A stretch of DNA of 64,000 nt from Vibrio coralliilyticus (GTDB lineage: Bacteria > Pseudomonadota > Gammaproteobacteria > Enterobacterales > Vibrionaceae). The stretch lies in NCBI RefSeq assembly GCF_024449095.1, contig NZ_CP024627.1, positions 2,232,001-2,296,000 on the forward strand, in the 5' to 3' direction. A program made the position numbers and the translations under genes. Under the pieces are notes generated by a model. That model saw nothing but the letters and a program-made list of their open reading frames with translations, had not been told where the DNA came from and did not search any database. Positions within the stretch are counted from its first letter, which is position 1. Every line of letters begins with the position of its first letter. Shown in pieces: positions 8,038 through 17,659 of this stretch.

Positions 8038-9544
8038 TCTGTAATACCTTTAATTTCAAGCCTATTTCAAATGTACGCTGCCAAGGTGAAAACGCCTCGA
8101 GTTCGATGTTTTGTGGCAGAGAACGGGCGGTAATCTTACTGTATTGCGAAAGCAAAGCGTCTTTAGCAAACTGCATTGCTTCATCAATTTGCTCTGGCGC
8201 ATAGTTAGTATGGCCAAAACTGGCTTGACTAAAATAGCGATTTAGAAGCTGGTTTCTTACTACCGATTGGTAGCAAACATCTTCTAACACATGAAAGCAG
8301 ATATTTTTCACACGCGCCGCATTATCGAGTTCAGCAATCATACCCGCACCTAAGGTTGTCCCCAAAGTATTACAGTTGGTGTTCCAGCCTTTGTAAGAGG
8401 TCAATTTGCCCAACACTTGCAGCTTATCCAAAAAGCTCACCAGTTCAATATCGCCACCATTGGCGAAAGCGCTGTCTGCCACCATTACAGGTTTGCCAGA
8501 CTCGATGTATTCGCTGATTCTTAGAGCAAAATCGGCAAGGTTTCGACCGGAGCTGTACGTCAGATCTTTCTCATTCTGCTTTGCCGCTTCTTGCATAAAC
8601 TTACCCGGTGAATTGATTGCCAAAATAAAATCGGCATCTTGACCGTTATCACACCAAACCCCGCCTGCCGCTCGAATATGTGACTTGACCGATTCATTCA
8701 TCGGGCGGTCTTCATAAAGCGGCACGATTTGCGGACCTAAAGTAGAAGCATAAAACGGATAGATCTTAGGTTTACGATTTTTATACTCGTTAAAAGCGCG
8801 AGAAAGCAAGGTGACACCGACTTCATCAGCACCAGGGTAGATAGCAATATCAAAAGAGAGCGACTCTTTCTCGATGTAGGCAATCACTTTTTGCTGATCA
8901 ATCGCGGTGTAACCAAAGGGACTGGAATCATCTTGTGGGATCACAAGAAAATCCACCACTTTCTCTTTCACCAACTGGGCCACCAGCAGGTTGACTTGAG
9001 AGTTAAAGCCGCGGCGAGTTTCAAAATCAGAGATAACCGAATTTGGAACGGCGCCTTTCAAGTTCGAAAGCTCTTGCGCTTCTTGCTCAGACAGAGACTC
9101 ACGCTCAGACTTATCTTGCAGATATTTGCCTCGGAAAATCTCAGCCCCATATTCATCATAATAATCAGGCTCTTCATCACTGCTGCTGTAACTTGGGCAA
9201 CGCATGATGCAGTTATAAGCGTAGATTTTTGCCGATGGATTGATGCTCTTCAGCTTACGAAGATTGGACTCAAAGGACACCACATCAGCTTCTGACAAAT
9301 AATGCAGACGAGATGGGATCAAACCGCCATACATCATCATATCCATAGAAAGAACTACATTGTTCACATTCTCAATATGCTCAAACATGAACTGCCATAA
9401 GGCGTTAGTGTCTGCTGCGCGCTTCTTATCGCTTAGAAACCCCATAGCCGGAGTAATAAGCTCAATATCCGCGGTTTCCGCAATATATTGCGGATATAGA
9501 TAGTTACATGGGCGCTCATCAAGCGGAATAAATAGTGTTTTCAT
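8030..9544 (-). CDS. DUF4127 family protein
   Basis: A 504-residue cytoplasmic protein of the DUF4127 family, whose activity I do not know. Family-type landmarks are the N-terminal IPLDERPCNY (about 6-15), LSMDMMMYGGLIPSR (about 65-79), VIPQDDSSPFGY (about 202-213), YPGADEVGVTLLSRA (about 237-251) and GWNTNCNTLGTTLG (about 384-397). The repeated Asp/Glu and Arg clusters suggest an enzyme acting on a polar, perhaps carbohydrate, substrate. It starts 1 bp after the FAD oxidoreductase stop and overlaps the regulator by 8 bp, so it belongs to this operon. There is no signal peptide. Confidence 0.85.
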   Translation of the reverse strand: MKTLFIPLDERPCNYLYPQYIAETADIELITPAMGFLSDKKRAADTNALWQFMFEHIENVNNVVLSMDMMMYGGLIPSRLHYLSEADVVSFESNLRKLKSINPSAKIYAYNCIMRCPSYSSSDEEPDYYDEYGAEIFRGKYLQDKSERESLSEQEAQELSNLKGAVPNSVISDFETRRGFNSQVNLLVAQLVKEKVVDFLVIPQDDSSPFGYTAIDQQKVIAYIEKESLSFDIAIYPGADEVGVTLLSRAFNEYKNRKPKIYPFYASTLGPQIVPLYEDRPMNESVKSHIRAAGGVWCDNGQDADFILAINSPGKFMQEAAKQNEKDLTYSSGRNLADFALRISEYIESGKPVMVADSAFANGGDIELVSFLDKLQVLGKLTSYKGWNTNCNTLGTTLGAGMIAELDNAARVKNICFHVLEDVCYQSVVRNQLLNRYFSQASFGHTNYAPEQIDEAMQFAKDALLSQYSKITARSLPQNIELEAFSPWQRTFEIGLKLKVLQNA

Positions 9545-9545
9545 C

Positions 9546-10886
9546 TTAATGAATCTCCCCTTTTAGTAAGGTGCCATCCAGCTCATTAAGAGCAACATCC
9601 AGTTTCAATGCCAATGCACAGGCACGGCCAGCCGCATCTCCCATATCACGACATGTGTGTTGAATTCGAATACTGGACTGCATCTTGAAATCACAAGAGA
9701 TGATTCGACCCACAAACAATAGGTTATTCACTTCATGGCAAACTAACGAGCGATAAGGAATTTCGTAGAATTCGCCCTTATCATACTTCTTCTTAAAGGT
9801 GTCGTTTTCTACCTCTAGATCGTCACTGTGGATATCGATATACCAGTCACCGCGAGCAACACCATCATCAAACTTACGTCTTGAAGCGTAGTCACTGCCC
9901 GTCATCACGTATTTACCAACCACACGGTTAGACTCACGTACCCCAAGCATGTTCGCTTCTTGAGAGATAAACGCTTGCTCAAAACCTGGAATTCTCTTGT
10001 TCAAAAACGCCAGTAACTGGTGCTGCATATTACGCCCATAGCGAACATATTCAGAGAGCACTCTTGGATCTTCGATATTACCTAAATTCGGCATTTGCGG
10101 GTTATTAAAAGACAAGGTATTTGGCTTACCTGGCATTGAGAAGCCCTGAATATATCGGCTTATCTCAGGCGTGATCTCACCGCTTTCGATGGCAGTTTGG
10201 AACAAGTCCAGCAAAGTGCCACACGCCGCGACACCAGGAACATGAACAAACTCCATAAAGCTCTCGTCGCTAGGATCGCAAAAGGTGTAATTCGCTGCTT
10301 TCAAAAACTCACGAAGACGCCCAAAGTCAATATTCGACACTTCAAAGCGAAACGAAACGGATTGACGAGTACCATCTTTATCGCCTTTTTCAGTCTTAGC
10401 ACCCGCAAACCGAGACAGTAGAGCATCCCCCGATGCATCAATAAATTGCTTAGCTTCAAACGCATAGAAATCATCAAAGATAAGCGCTGTCACTGATTTG
10501 ATATTCCCCTCTTGCGTTTGAGCACTGACTAGGGTCGCGTCATAGAAGATTTCCACGCCAAACTCGGTTAGCACTTGATCGTTAAGAAGCTTAAAAGATT
10601 CCGGTGAGTAAAGCTCCATCTTACCCGGCAGCGTCAACTTGCCTTTGCCCATCATCATCTGATGATAACGTTGAGTCAAAAGGTCTGCGGTCTCGGAGCC
10701 ATGCACATGAGAGGGCATAAATGGCGTTACCATAGCGTTAGCTTGAGTCCCTGTCAGCGCTATGCGTTTTTCTATTAGGGCAACTTTTAAGCCTTGCCTT
10801 GCTGCAGAGAGCGCTGCCGCCACCCCCGATGTACCACCGCCAACCACGACTACGTCGTAGCCAGAATAAGTGTTAGTTGGAGTCAT
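9546..10886 (-). CDS. FAD-dependent oxidoreductase
   Basis: A flavoprotein of about 446 residues. The N-terminal Rossmann motif YDVVVVGGGTSGVAAALSAA binds the FAD ADP moiety and is followed by VALIEKR. A second signature, FVGRIISCDF near residue 405, is typical of the FAD_oxidored family (PF12831). The preferred ATG at 10886 has GGAGATAGTG upstream and overlaps the previous gene by 14 bp; the upstream in-frame ATG at 10913 is less likely. Its place between the HExxH protein and DUF4127 implies a redox step in the pathway, perhaps oxidation of a sugar hydroxyl. The substrate and final electron acceptor are unknown. Confidence 0.88.
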   Translation of the reverse strand: MTPTNTYSGYDVVVVGGGTSGVAAALSAARQGLKVALIEKRIALTGTQANAMVTPFMPSHVHGSETADLLTQRYHQMMMGKGKLTLPGKMELYSPESFKLLNDQVLTEFGVEIFYDATLVSAQTQEGNIKSVTALIFDDFYAFEAKQFIDASGDALLSRFAGAKTEKGDKDGTRQSVSFRFEVSNIDFGRLREFLKAANYTFCDPSDESFMEFVHVPGVAACGTLLDLFQTAIESGEITPEISRYIQGFSMPGKPNTLSFNNPQMPNLGNIEDPRVLSEYVRYGRNMQHQLLAFLNKRIPGFEQAFISQEANMLGVRESNRVVGKYVMTGSDYASRRKFDDGVARGDWYIDIHSDDLEVENDTFKKKYDKGEFYEIPYRSLVCHEVNNLLFVGRIISCDFKMQSSIRIQHTCRDMGDAAGRACALALKLDVALNELDGTLLKGEIH

Positions 10887-11457
10887 CACTATCTCCGATA
10901 AATAATTCGTCAATCAATAAGGGGTTAAATTCACATTGACATACACGTTGTGCAAAGCGGTTAGAGGCGATCTCAGAAGGCGACTGTAAACGACCGTAGA
11001 AAGTCTTACCTAAAATCTTGAGGCGTTCCACCTTCATAGTAAGCACATCATCAGAAATATGTTCATCCATCTCTAATAGATGGAAGAACTCATGTGCCAG
11101 ATAAAGGCGTTCAATTTGAGTTTTAGTCGATTGAATGCCCTGTTTAGCAAGGTCTGACAGCGCCTGTTCAACGCTGTCCTGGTAGATAAGCACTCGCTTA
11201 CCGAGATTATCCTCGATGATCTCAGCTCTCATTAACAGGCCTTGGGTCAATATCTGCTTTGCATTTTGCGTATATTCAATACGATAGCCCGCATCAAAAA
11301 AAGCTTGTCTGAGGTCGATAGAGCGATACTCACTCGCCACGCGTTCGCCAAGATTCAGTGCCTGCTCAATAATGCCTGAATGCATATCAGGCGGAATTTT
11401 GCCAAAGTACTTATCTAGGCTAAGCTGCATCTTCGCGTATTCAATATCGCTCTTCAT
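10873..11457 (-). CDS. Small HExxH-motif protein of the catabolic operon
   Basis: A protein of 194 residues from the ATG at 11457, chosen because GAGGTCGTT precedes it; a longer reading to 11511 would overlap the hydantoinase gene by 41 bp. I do not recognise the family. The segment LAHEFFHLLEMDEH near residues 121-134 holds an HExxH zinc-protease-type motif. Downstream SPSEIASNRFAQ near residue 165 contains a glutamate in ExxxN context, a possible third ligand as in gluzincin-like proteins. No signal peptide or membrane segment, so it would act in the cytoplasm. It is translationally coupled to the FAD gene (14-bp overlap). A metallopeptidase or metal-dependent hydrolase role is inference. 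Confidence 0.7.
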   Translation of the reverse strand: MKSDIEYAKMQLSLDKYFGKIPPDMHSGIIEQALNLGERVASEYRSIDLRQAFFDAGYRIEYTQNAKQILTQGLLMRAEIIEDNLGKRVLIYQDSVEQALSDLAKQGIQSTKTQIERLYLAHEFFHLLEMDEHISDDVLTMKVERLKILGKTFYGRLQSPSEIASNRFAQRVCQCEFNPLLIDELFIGDSDDSN

Positions 11458-11470
11458 AACGACCTCGCTT

Positions 11471-13597
11471 TTATTTCTTCGCTGCGACCAGCAAAACTTC
11501 TTGCTGGGCATCTAGGTGATCAAGATCCATAGCAACCATGGACGTCAGCTGCTCTGAACTAAAGAGGCCTGAGTAATCAAACATGCGCGAACCAGTAAAA
11601 GCGAACACTTTCGGGATAGACTGACCAGCATCAGAGTAGGACGAAAGCTCACTAACTAGGGTTTTCATCGCGTCGCTATAACCGCTGCGTGGTACCTTAA
11701 TATGTCTTGCATTCTTGACCTTGAGCGGGATCATTCCATCGCTTTTCACTACCGCGAAGTGATTTTCTTCTCTCTTAAGCAGGTTGAAACAACGGCGGGT
11801 CTCTTTACGCGCCTTAACGATTTGGAAAGCACCAACTGAGTCTTTCGCTTCGACTGCATTCTGTTCAACGGAGAAGACCTCTCCCACTTTGCATATGATC
11901 TCCTGCTCTGTCAGTTTCTCTTGAGTCGTGTCATTACTGAATTCAGTAGCCCCTGTGGCCGTAGCAATTAAGATGTTGCGCTGCTTATCGACTTCGATGG
12001 CAATCTCAACACTCTCCTCTTTCGCACCTTGGGCGATGATTTGATCCATAATATCCGAGCGAATTTTTTGGATATCAGAAGCGGAAGGGTCCACCACAGA
12101 GCGTTCAATCTGCTCACGAACCATGGCCATAGCCACACCGATAGTGGAAATATATGGCGCATTCTTCGCGGTTTTCGCTTTAAAGCCGTACTTTTCACCC
12201 AAAGCAAAAGTGGTAATTGCTGCACTGCCGCCGCCACCAACAAATTCGATGTACTCAGGGTTCACTTCGTACTCTTTGATCATTGGCTCAACAATGTTCC
12301 AGATCTTCTCACAAGCGATATCCATCACATCACGAGCAACTTCTTCAACACTCTTGCCGCAATATTCTGCGAGCGGTTCCCAAGCCACGCGCGCCGCTTC
12401 AACGTTGGCATAGGCATAATCATCTTCAGGGACATAACCAAGAATATTCGCTGCACCCGCTAGGGTATAAGCGTATTCCCCTTGATCTGAAGTGATAATG
12501 GCGTGATCTGGGTTGTCACCTTCCATTGGGGTAATTTGCAGAAGCTTAGCGTTAGTCACAGGTTCATCAACAAAGCACTCATAGTGCTTATCAGCAAGGT
12601 GTGCAGAGCGAGGGCCAACATCTATAATCTTGCCATCGCCAATACGAATCATTGAGCCACCGGCGATACCTAGAGTACGAACATCCAATGCTTTTAGGTA
12701 AGTCTTATGTTTACCTACTTGCGCATTATTGACGATAACCTTGCCATCTTTAATCACCGAGATATCGATGGAAGTACCACCGACTTCAAAAAACACGCCG
12801 TCTGAGATTTTTTCATACATCAAAGCCCCAGCCACCCCTGCTGCAAGACCAGAAAGCATAGTTAAGATAGGACGTTGACGGACTTCGTTCACCGACATTA
12901 CACCGCCATCGGCGCGCATGATCATTAGCTCTGAAGGAATACCTACCTTCTTGACAACCTGCTCAGTCATGTTTGCCGTTTCAATCATCTTAGGAATCAA
13001 TGACGCATTCACAACCGCAGTGCGGGTTCGCATTCTCAGGCCGTAAAGCTGAGAGATTTCATGACCACTGGTGGCAAATAAACCTTTCTCTTTCGCCAGA
13101 TCGGTCACCAATTTTTCTAGATGAGGATCATCCACCGCATACGCTTCCGACGCGACAATCACTTCACAACCTTTATTAACGAGCTCATCGATAGCTTTGT
13201 CAGCTTTCTCTTTGGTGATCTCATCCACATCAAAGTAAATGGATTCCGTTTGCAGAAACTTACCTGGTGCAAGCTCAATATCTTTTACATCCAGCTCATT
13301 TTGGGCAGCCTTACTCTTACCCATACCAATGATGCCCACTTTAGCAACATCCCCTTCAAGAAGAGCGTTGGTTGCTTGTGTCGTACCATGAGCGATGAAA
13401 ACTACTTGCTCTGGTGAGATACCATTGTTGTCTAGCACTTCATTGATGATTTCAACAATGCCTTGAGCTACGCCATCTTTGTGATGGTGTGTGGTTGGTT
13501 TTTTCGCCTTGGCAATCACTTCACCACTAGTGTTATCAATAACCACGGCATCAGTGAACGTACCGCCAACATCAATACCAATTCGTACTTTACGCAT
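11471..13597 (-). CDS. Hydantoinase/oxoprolinase family protein (HyuA-like)
   Basis: A 708-residue ATP-dependent amidohydrolase-type protein of the HyuA/oxoprolinase A family (ASKHA fold). It starts RIGIDVGGTFTDAVVI, the phosphate-1 loop of the Hydant_A_N domain. IAHGTTQATNALLEG follows near residues 68-82, then the Hydantoinase_A part with FFEVGGTSIDISVI near residues 269-282 and FVGGGGSAA near residue 453. About 200 C-terminal residues extend past the usual A-subunit core. No HyuB partner is encoded nearby. Family members open lactam or hydantoin rings or carboxylate ketones using ATP; which of these applies is unknown. It lies third from the permease end of the operon. Confidence 0.85.
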   Translation of the reverse strand: MRKVRIGIDVGGTFTDAVVIDNTSGEVIAKAKKPTTHHHKDGVAQGIVEIINEVLDNNGISPEQVVFIAHGTTQATNALLEGDVAKVGIIGMGKSKAAQNELDVKDIELAPGKFLQTESIYFDVDEITKEKADKAIDELVNKGCEVIVASEAYAVDDPHLEKLVTDLAKEKGLFATSGHEISQLYGLRMRTRTAVVNASLIPKMIETANMTEQVVKKVGIPSELMIMRADGGVMSVNEVRQRPILTMLSGLAAGVAGALMYEKISDGVFFEVGGTSIDISVIKDGKVIVNNAQVGKHKTYLKALDVRTLGIAGGSMIRIGDGKIIDVGPRSAHLADKHYECFVDEPVTNAKLLQITPMEGDNPDHAIITSDQGEYAYTLAGAANILGYVPEDDYAYANVEAARVAWEPLAEYCGKSVEEVARDVMDIACEKIWNIVEPMIKEYEVNPEYIEFVGGGGSAAITTFALGEKYGFKAKTAKNAPYISTIGVAMAMVREQIERSVVDPSASDIQKIRSDIMDQIIAQGAKEESVEIAIEVDKQRNILIATATGATEFSNDTTQEKLTEQEIICKVGEVFSVEQNAVEAKDSVGAFQIVKARKETRRCFNLLKREENHFAVVKSDGMIPLKVKNARHIKVPRSGYSDAMKTLVSELSSYSDAGQSIPKVFAFTGSRMFDYSGLFSSEQLTSMVAMDLDHLDAQQEVLLVAAKK

Positions 13598-13654
13598 AAC
13601 TTTGTACCTTTATTTCGCTTACTTTATTGGGGTGAGTAGCCCCACCCTCCGTGG

Positions 13655-15025
13655 TTAAATCAATGGGATTTGGTCAACTAAAATGGCATAGCCAAGAGCG
13701 ATGAAGGTGATCACTAGGCCTACCCAGAACAAGCTCTTAGTAATATCGTTCGGATCGGCCTGAACAAAGTCTGCAATCCAGATATTTTGTGAGTTGGTTG
13801 GGTCACCAAAGCCTTGCATCATTCCCGTTGAACGAAGTACCCAAACCACAGCGATTGGCGAGAAGCCTGCGGTAGCAAAGATGGCTGGAAGTGAACCTCC
13901 GATACCCCAAGAGTTAAGTGGGCCACGATAAAGCACTAAAGGTGTAGCTAGAGTAAAGCCAATCACATATGTCATTGGGCTTTGCAGCATAGACACCAAC
14001 ATTTCAATCGCCGGCGCGATTATTGGTGTTACGGTGTAGAACTGAACACCACGAATGAGAATACCCAAGCCAATAAGCAGTACAATAGCGCCGGCTACTT
14101 CTTGCGTACCTTGGACAAAAGACTGAGCAATCGCATTGATCTTGTCTTTAATTTTGCACACATAAACGGTGTAGATAATACCTGCAATAATGGCGAGCTC
14201 AGCAGTCACCACTTGTGGCATAACATAAATTGAGCTTAAAACTAGCAAAACTGGAACGATAGGTGAAAGCAAGGCCCAATTGCTTAGCTCGTAAGCGGAT
14301 TGAGTTTTTCTTGCATGCCAAGCACTACGCTGATTGTTCTTAACATTGAGTAGGATATAAATCACTGAAACGATAAAAGAGATAATGAATAAAGTGATAG
14401 CCATACGCGCCACAATTTCATAAGCCGCTTCATAACCCCCTTCAATAACAGGTTCAAGAATCGTTGCAAAGAACGCAAAACCTGCTGGGTTCATAACCCC
14501 ACCTGTAGTAAGACCAAGAAGAATAATCGAGCCTGATACTACACCAGAGATGCCTGCTGTCATCATGATAGGCAGAGCAACGGAGCCGACAAGAATCACC
14601 GCACCTAGGCCTCCTATCGCAGTGAAGATAATCATAGTGGCCACATAGAAAATAAATGCGATCACACGCACTCGGTCACCGGCAAGCTCGGCTGCCTTTT
14701 TAATGATGGCTTCAGCGACACCTACACGTCGTAATAGCACCGCAAAAGCCCCGCCAAAAATGGTCGCCGCTATAGTAGAAGCCATCATACGAGCACCGTC
14801 GCCAAGAACGCTGTTCATAATGCCTTGAACTTCTTCCCCTTTGGCATTTTCATGCGCAAAAAGACCCAGCATAGGCACTTCACCAACGCTAGCAATAACT
14901 GCGGTCAACACGCCCATAATAGGCAGAGCAATCAGAGTGGAAATTCGCTTAGTGATCATAGCGTAAACAAAAACTATCAATACGCAGGATATAAGCAGTA
15001 AACGAAAAATTTCTAAATTCGTCAT
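13655..15025 (-). CDS. Multi-pass permease, ion-transporter (GntP/CitM-like) type
   Basis: An integral membrane carrier of about 456 residues with some 11-12 hydrophobic segments, beginning IFRLLLISCVLIVFVYAMI. I prefer the ATG at 15025, with GAGAATAACT upstream; an ATG at 15037 is possible but has no ribosome site. A glycine-rich AIGGLGAVILVGSVALP stretch, the TTGGVMNPAGFAF loop and PLNSWGIGGSLP near the C-terminus resemble the two re-entrant repeats of the IT superfamily (gluconate, citrate and similar anions). It is the only inner-membrane transporter in the cluster and probably imports the oligosaccharide fragment or sugar acid. Substrate not identifiable from sequence. Confidence 0.75.
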   Translation of the reverse strand: MTNLEIFRLLLISCVLIVFVYAMITKRISTLIALPIMGVLTAVIASVGEVPMLGLFAHENAKGEEVQGIMNSVLGDGARMMASTIAATIFGGAFAVLLRRVGVAEAIIKKAAELAGDRVRVIAFIFYVATMIIFTAIGGLGAVILVGSVALPIMMTAGISGVVSGSIILLGLTTGGVMNPAGFAFFATILEPVIEGGYEAAYEIVARMAITLFIISFIVSVIYILLNVKNNQRSAWHARKTQSAYELSNWALLSPIVPVLLVLSSIYVMPQVVTAELAIIAGIIYTVYVCKIKDKINAIAQSFVQGTQEVAGAIVLLIGLGILIRGVQFYTVTPIIAPAIEMLVSMLQSPMTYVIGFTLATPLVLYRGPLNSWGIGGSLPAIFATAGFSPIAVVWVLRSTGMMQGFGDPTNSQNIWIADFVQADPNDITKSLFWVGLVITFIALGYAILVDQIPLI

Positions 15026-15055
15026 AGTTATTCTCATTATGTGTAGGGGTGTGAG

Positions 15056-15073
15056 GCCGGAGCTTGCTCCGGC
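15056..15073 (-). promoter_or_regulatory. Intercistronic hairpin between the GH38 and permease genes
   Basis: A perfect 8-bp GC-rich stem GCCGGAGC / GCTCCGGC with a TT loop sits in the 76-bp gap before the permease start. It may set mRNA stability or partial termination within the operon, separating soluble enzymes from the membrane protein. Confidence 0.5.
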
Positions 15074-15101
15074 ACGCTATTTCTTAAGTGCGCTAACTCT
15101 T

Positions 15102-17630
15102 CTACATCGCAGGAAAGCGCAAAGTTAAAATCTGTTTTGATTGAATGTGGGATTGGAACCCTTGCTCTTCACCGATAAAGTTCACCACGCGGTAATCTTT
15201 ATCGAGAGAGAGAGGTTGCTCTTGACCACTCGGGTTCCAAACTCGAACCTCCAGCTCCTCACCTATGCGTCGCACACACGAAACTTGCAGTGCGTGATTA
15301 AGCAGGCGAACGGGAGTATTCCAGTTTGTACTGTGGCCCTTCACCATAAAGGGTGAGTAGCGAAGCAGTTCTGCACGCTGGCACAATATCTCTGGGCTTG
15401 CACTACCGATATGAAGACGCAACCGATAGTGATGTTCGCCTAAACATTGTGCCTCAGGAGTAGGCAGATCAGGTCCAGCACCATTGCCACGAGTCGAGAA
15501 GTCTCGTCGAGATAACCAACCCACACTGCGCAACAGTGTTAAAGCCAACTCATCGCTATCACGCTTAACGACACGGTATTCAGGCACGCCTAGATGAGTG
15601 AGCTGCAGCTCACCTCCAGATACAAATGATTGACTTGGGTTTACAGAAACGCGTGCTTCTTTATTTGGTAGCACTCTTTGATTGTCTTGGTAAACCACCG
15701 GACGGCTGGCCACTTCAAAAGCACTATCTGCAAAGGTCTCCGTTAGCTCCTCGCCTGTCGGGAAGTGTATAGAGAGACGTTGGTCTTGCGCTTTGTTATG
15801 CCAGTTGAGATCCATATCGATGAAGTCTGCATCACGATAGAGTTTGATCTTAAGCTGCCCACAACTAATAACAACATCACTACTCGCACCCCGGCGATCA
15901 CTTGATAAGGCCGCAGGTTGCACCAATTCAACCTCTGCACTCATTTCTGAATAATCAGAGTGGCGACGGGTTTGTACATCACCCACTAAACGCGCGACCG
16001 TGATCTGATCATTTTGCGCTGGCGCATAGTTATAACTGTCACCGCAATCTAAAGAAGATTCGATGCGACCCAAGCCATCAAATACTTTATTCGTTCTGAG
16101 ATCAGTCACATTCAATGAGGCGTCTTCACACCACTCGATCTGATAGAAATCGTTGCAAATTGACGCCATGCTGGTCGTTTCAATTGCTTCTGCGGTCAAA
16201 CATTTGTTCACTTCAAACGCTTCATAAGAAAGACCATTTACCTCAGTTTGAAACGCAATGTCATACCAAACACCTTCGACTCTGTCTGGGAAGTCATCGA
16301 TAGGAGAAGTAAAGCTAAAGCCTGGTTCTGCTTTGGTGATAACTGGCGTCACTGGCTCACCACTTTGAGTGGTTAGCTCAAGACCGTACGCTTCATCACC
16401 TTTTAGGAAAACGCGCTCGGTTACCCAACCGCTGAAATCTTTCGGATTTGGATTGAAAATAGAGAACTGAGTGTGATCGGCAAATGGGTTCGCCGCATCT
16501 TGCGCACTCAACTCATCATTGGTGCAACCTAGAGAGAGTAGCGCCATGTCCATCATTGCTTGACTGCGCTGAGCCAATTTCTCGTATCGAGTCACCATTT
16601 CACGGTGAACCTCATCCACTGAGCAACCACAGATGGAGTCATGAGCATGTTGGCTCAGCAAAGTCTTCCAACTCTGTTCAAGGTAACGAGCGGGATAGTT
16701 CTCTACTGGTGCCATAGCCAGTAGCGGTTCCACTTTACGTGTTAACGTATCTTCCGCTTCTTGGTTAAGTTGCTTGAGGTAACGACGAGTAGAAAGCACA
16801 TCCGGCAACACAAAAGCACGATCGTTTCCGCGAAGCTCACCTTCTACGGTTGGCAACTCTTGCGACACTTCCACTTCTAGCCCATTCAAATACGTCTCTA
16901 AGCTACTCTGTGTAAGCTCAATGTCATCACGAGAAGCATTGAAAGCTTCAATACGCTCAGCCATATTGCCATTGGCGGGACGAAGGTGGTCACCACCCTG
17001 GGTTAGCAGTAGCTTATCTGTTGTTGCGCGCTCAGTGATCTTGTTCAGATAAACGTCAATGTTTTGCGAAAAGTCTTGAGTGTTCAGCGGATGCTGATAA
17101 TAGCCTTCAGTCAAAAACAGAATAAAGATCTCGCTGCCATCAGCACCTTTCCAACGCAACTCGGATTGGTCAGCATCAATTCCGCGCCATAACACTGTAT
17201 TGTTGATGTTAAAGCCTGAAAGCAGTTGTGGCATTTGACCTATATGGCCAAAGGTATCCGGTAAATAACCTACTTTTTGATAATTACCCAACGAGTGTGC
17301 CAGCTTGCGTCCAATCTCTAGGTTGCGGATCAAGCTTTCACCACTGCACAAGAATTCATCCGCCATGACATACCATGGACCCAAGATCAAACGCCCTTCT
17401 TGCATCAATCGGTGTAGCTTTTCCGCCAGTTCTGGTTCACACGCTTCTAGTAAGTCTTCCGCTGCAACCACTTGGCCATCAAAAAGAAAACTCTCTAGCT
17501 CATGGTTTTCTAAAGCATCGACAACGCGTTCCATCACACGAATCAGACGAGCACGAAAAGTTTCGAAAGGAAGGTACCACTCTCTATCCCAGTGAGTTTG
17601 GAATACAACCGAACAGATTTTCTTTGACAT
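15102..17630 (-). CDS. GH38 alpha-mannosidase
   Basis: An 842-residue cytoplasmic glycoside hydrolase family 38 enzyme, the MngB/YbgG-type bacterial alpha-mannosidase. The zinc ligands His13 and Asp15 lie in QTHWDREWYLP. The likely catalytic nucleophile is Asp125 in YLPDTFGHIGQMPQ. A further zinc-site motif, QHAHDSICGCSVDE, lies near residue 330. The C-terminal beta-rich domains are complete. Characterised relatives cleave mannosyl or 6-phosphomannosyl-glycerate bonds or free N-glycan mannose. No PTS genes accompany it here, so an unphosphorylated alpha-mannoside (or related) substrate is more likely. It follows the ROK kinase by 29 bp. Confidence 0.93.
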   Translation of the reverse strand: MSKKICSVVFQTHWDREWYLPFETFRARLIRVMERVVDALENHELESFLFDGQVVAAEDLLEACEPELAEKLHRLMQEGRLILGPWYVMADEFLCSGESLIRNLEIGRKLAHSLGNYQKVGYLPDTFGHIGQMPQLLSGFNINNTVLWRGIDADQSELRWKGADGSEIFILFLTEGYYQHPLNTQDFSQNIDVYLNKITERATTDKLLLTQGGDHLRPANGNMAERIEAFNASRDDIELTQSSLETYLNGLEVEVSQELPTVEGELRGNDRAFVLPDVLSTRRYLKQLNQEAEDTLTRKVEPLLAMAPVENYPARYLEQSWKTLLSQHAHDSICGCSVDEVHREMVTRYEKLAQRSQAMMDMALLSLGCTNDELSAQDAANPFADHTQFSIFNPNPKDFSGWVTERVFLKGDEAYGLELTTQSGEPVTPVITKAEPGFSFTSPIDDFPDRVEGVWYDIAFQTEVNGLSYEAFEVNKCLTAEAIETTSMASICNDFYQIEWCEDASLNVTDLRTNKVFDGLGRIESSLDCGDSYNYAPAQNDQITVARLVGDVQTRRHSDYSEMSAEVELVQPAALSSDRRGASSDVVISCGQLKIKLYRDADFIDMDLNWHNKAQDQRLSIHFPTGEELTETFADSAFEVASRPVVYQDNQRVLPNKEARVSVNPSQSFVSGGELQLTHLGVPEYRVVKRDSDELALTLLRSVGWLSRRDFSTRGNGAGPDLPTPEAQCLGEHHYRLRLHIGSASPEILCQRAELLRYSPFMVKGHSTNWNTPVRLLNHALQVSCVRRIGEELEVRVWNPSGQEQPLSLDKDYRVVNFIGEEQGFQSHIQSKQILTLRFPAM

Positions 17631-17659
17631 AATCTCAGTCCTTAAATAGAGATTCAGCG

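Noticed and set aside
12029..12463. Long plus-strand open frames within the HyuA-like gene (12029-12463 and 12123-12413)
   Set aside because: Opposite-strand shadows; the minus-strand frame has clear family motifs.
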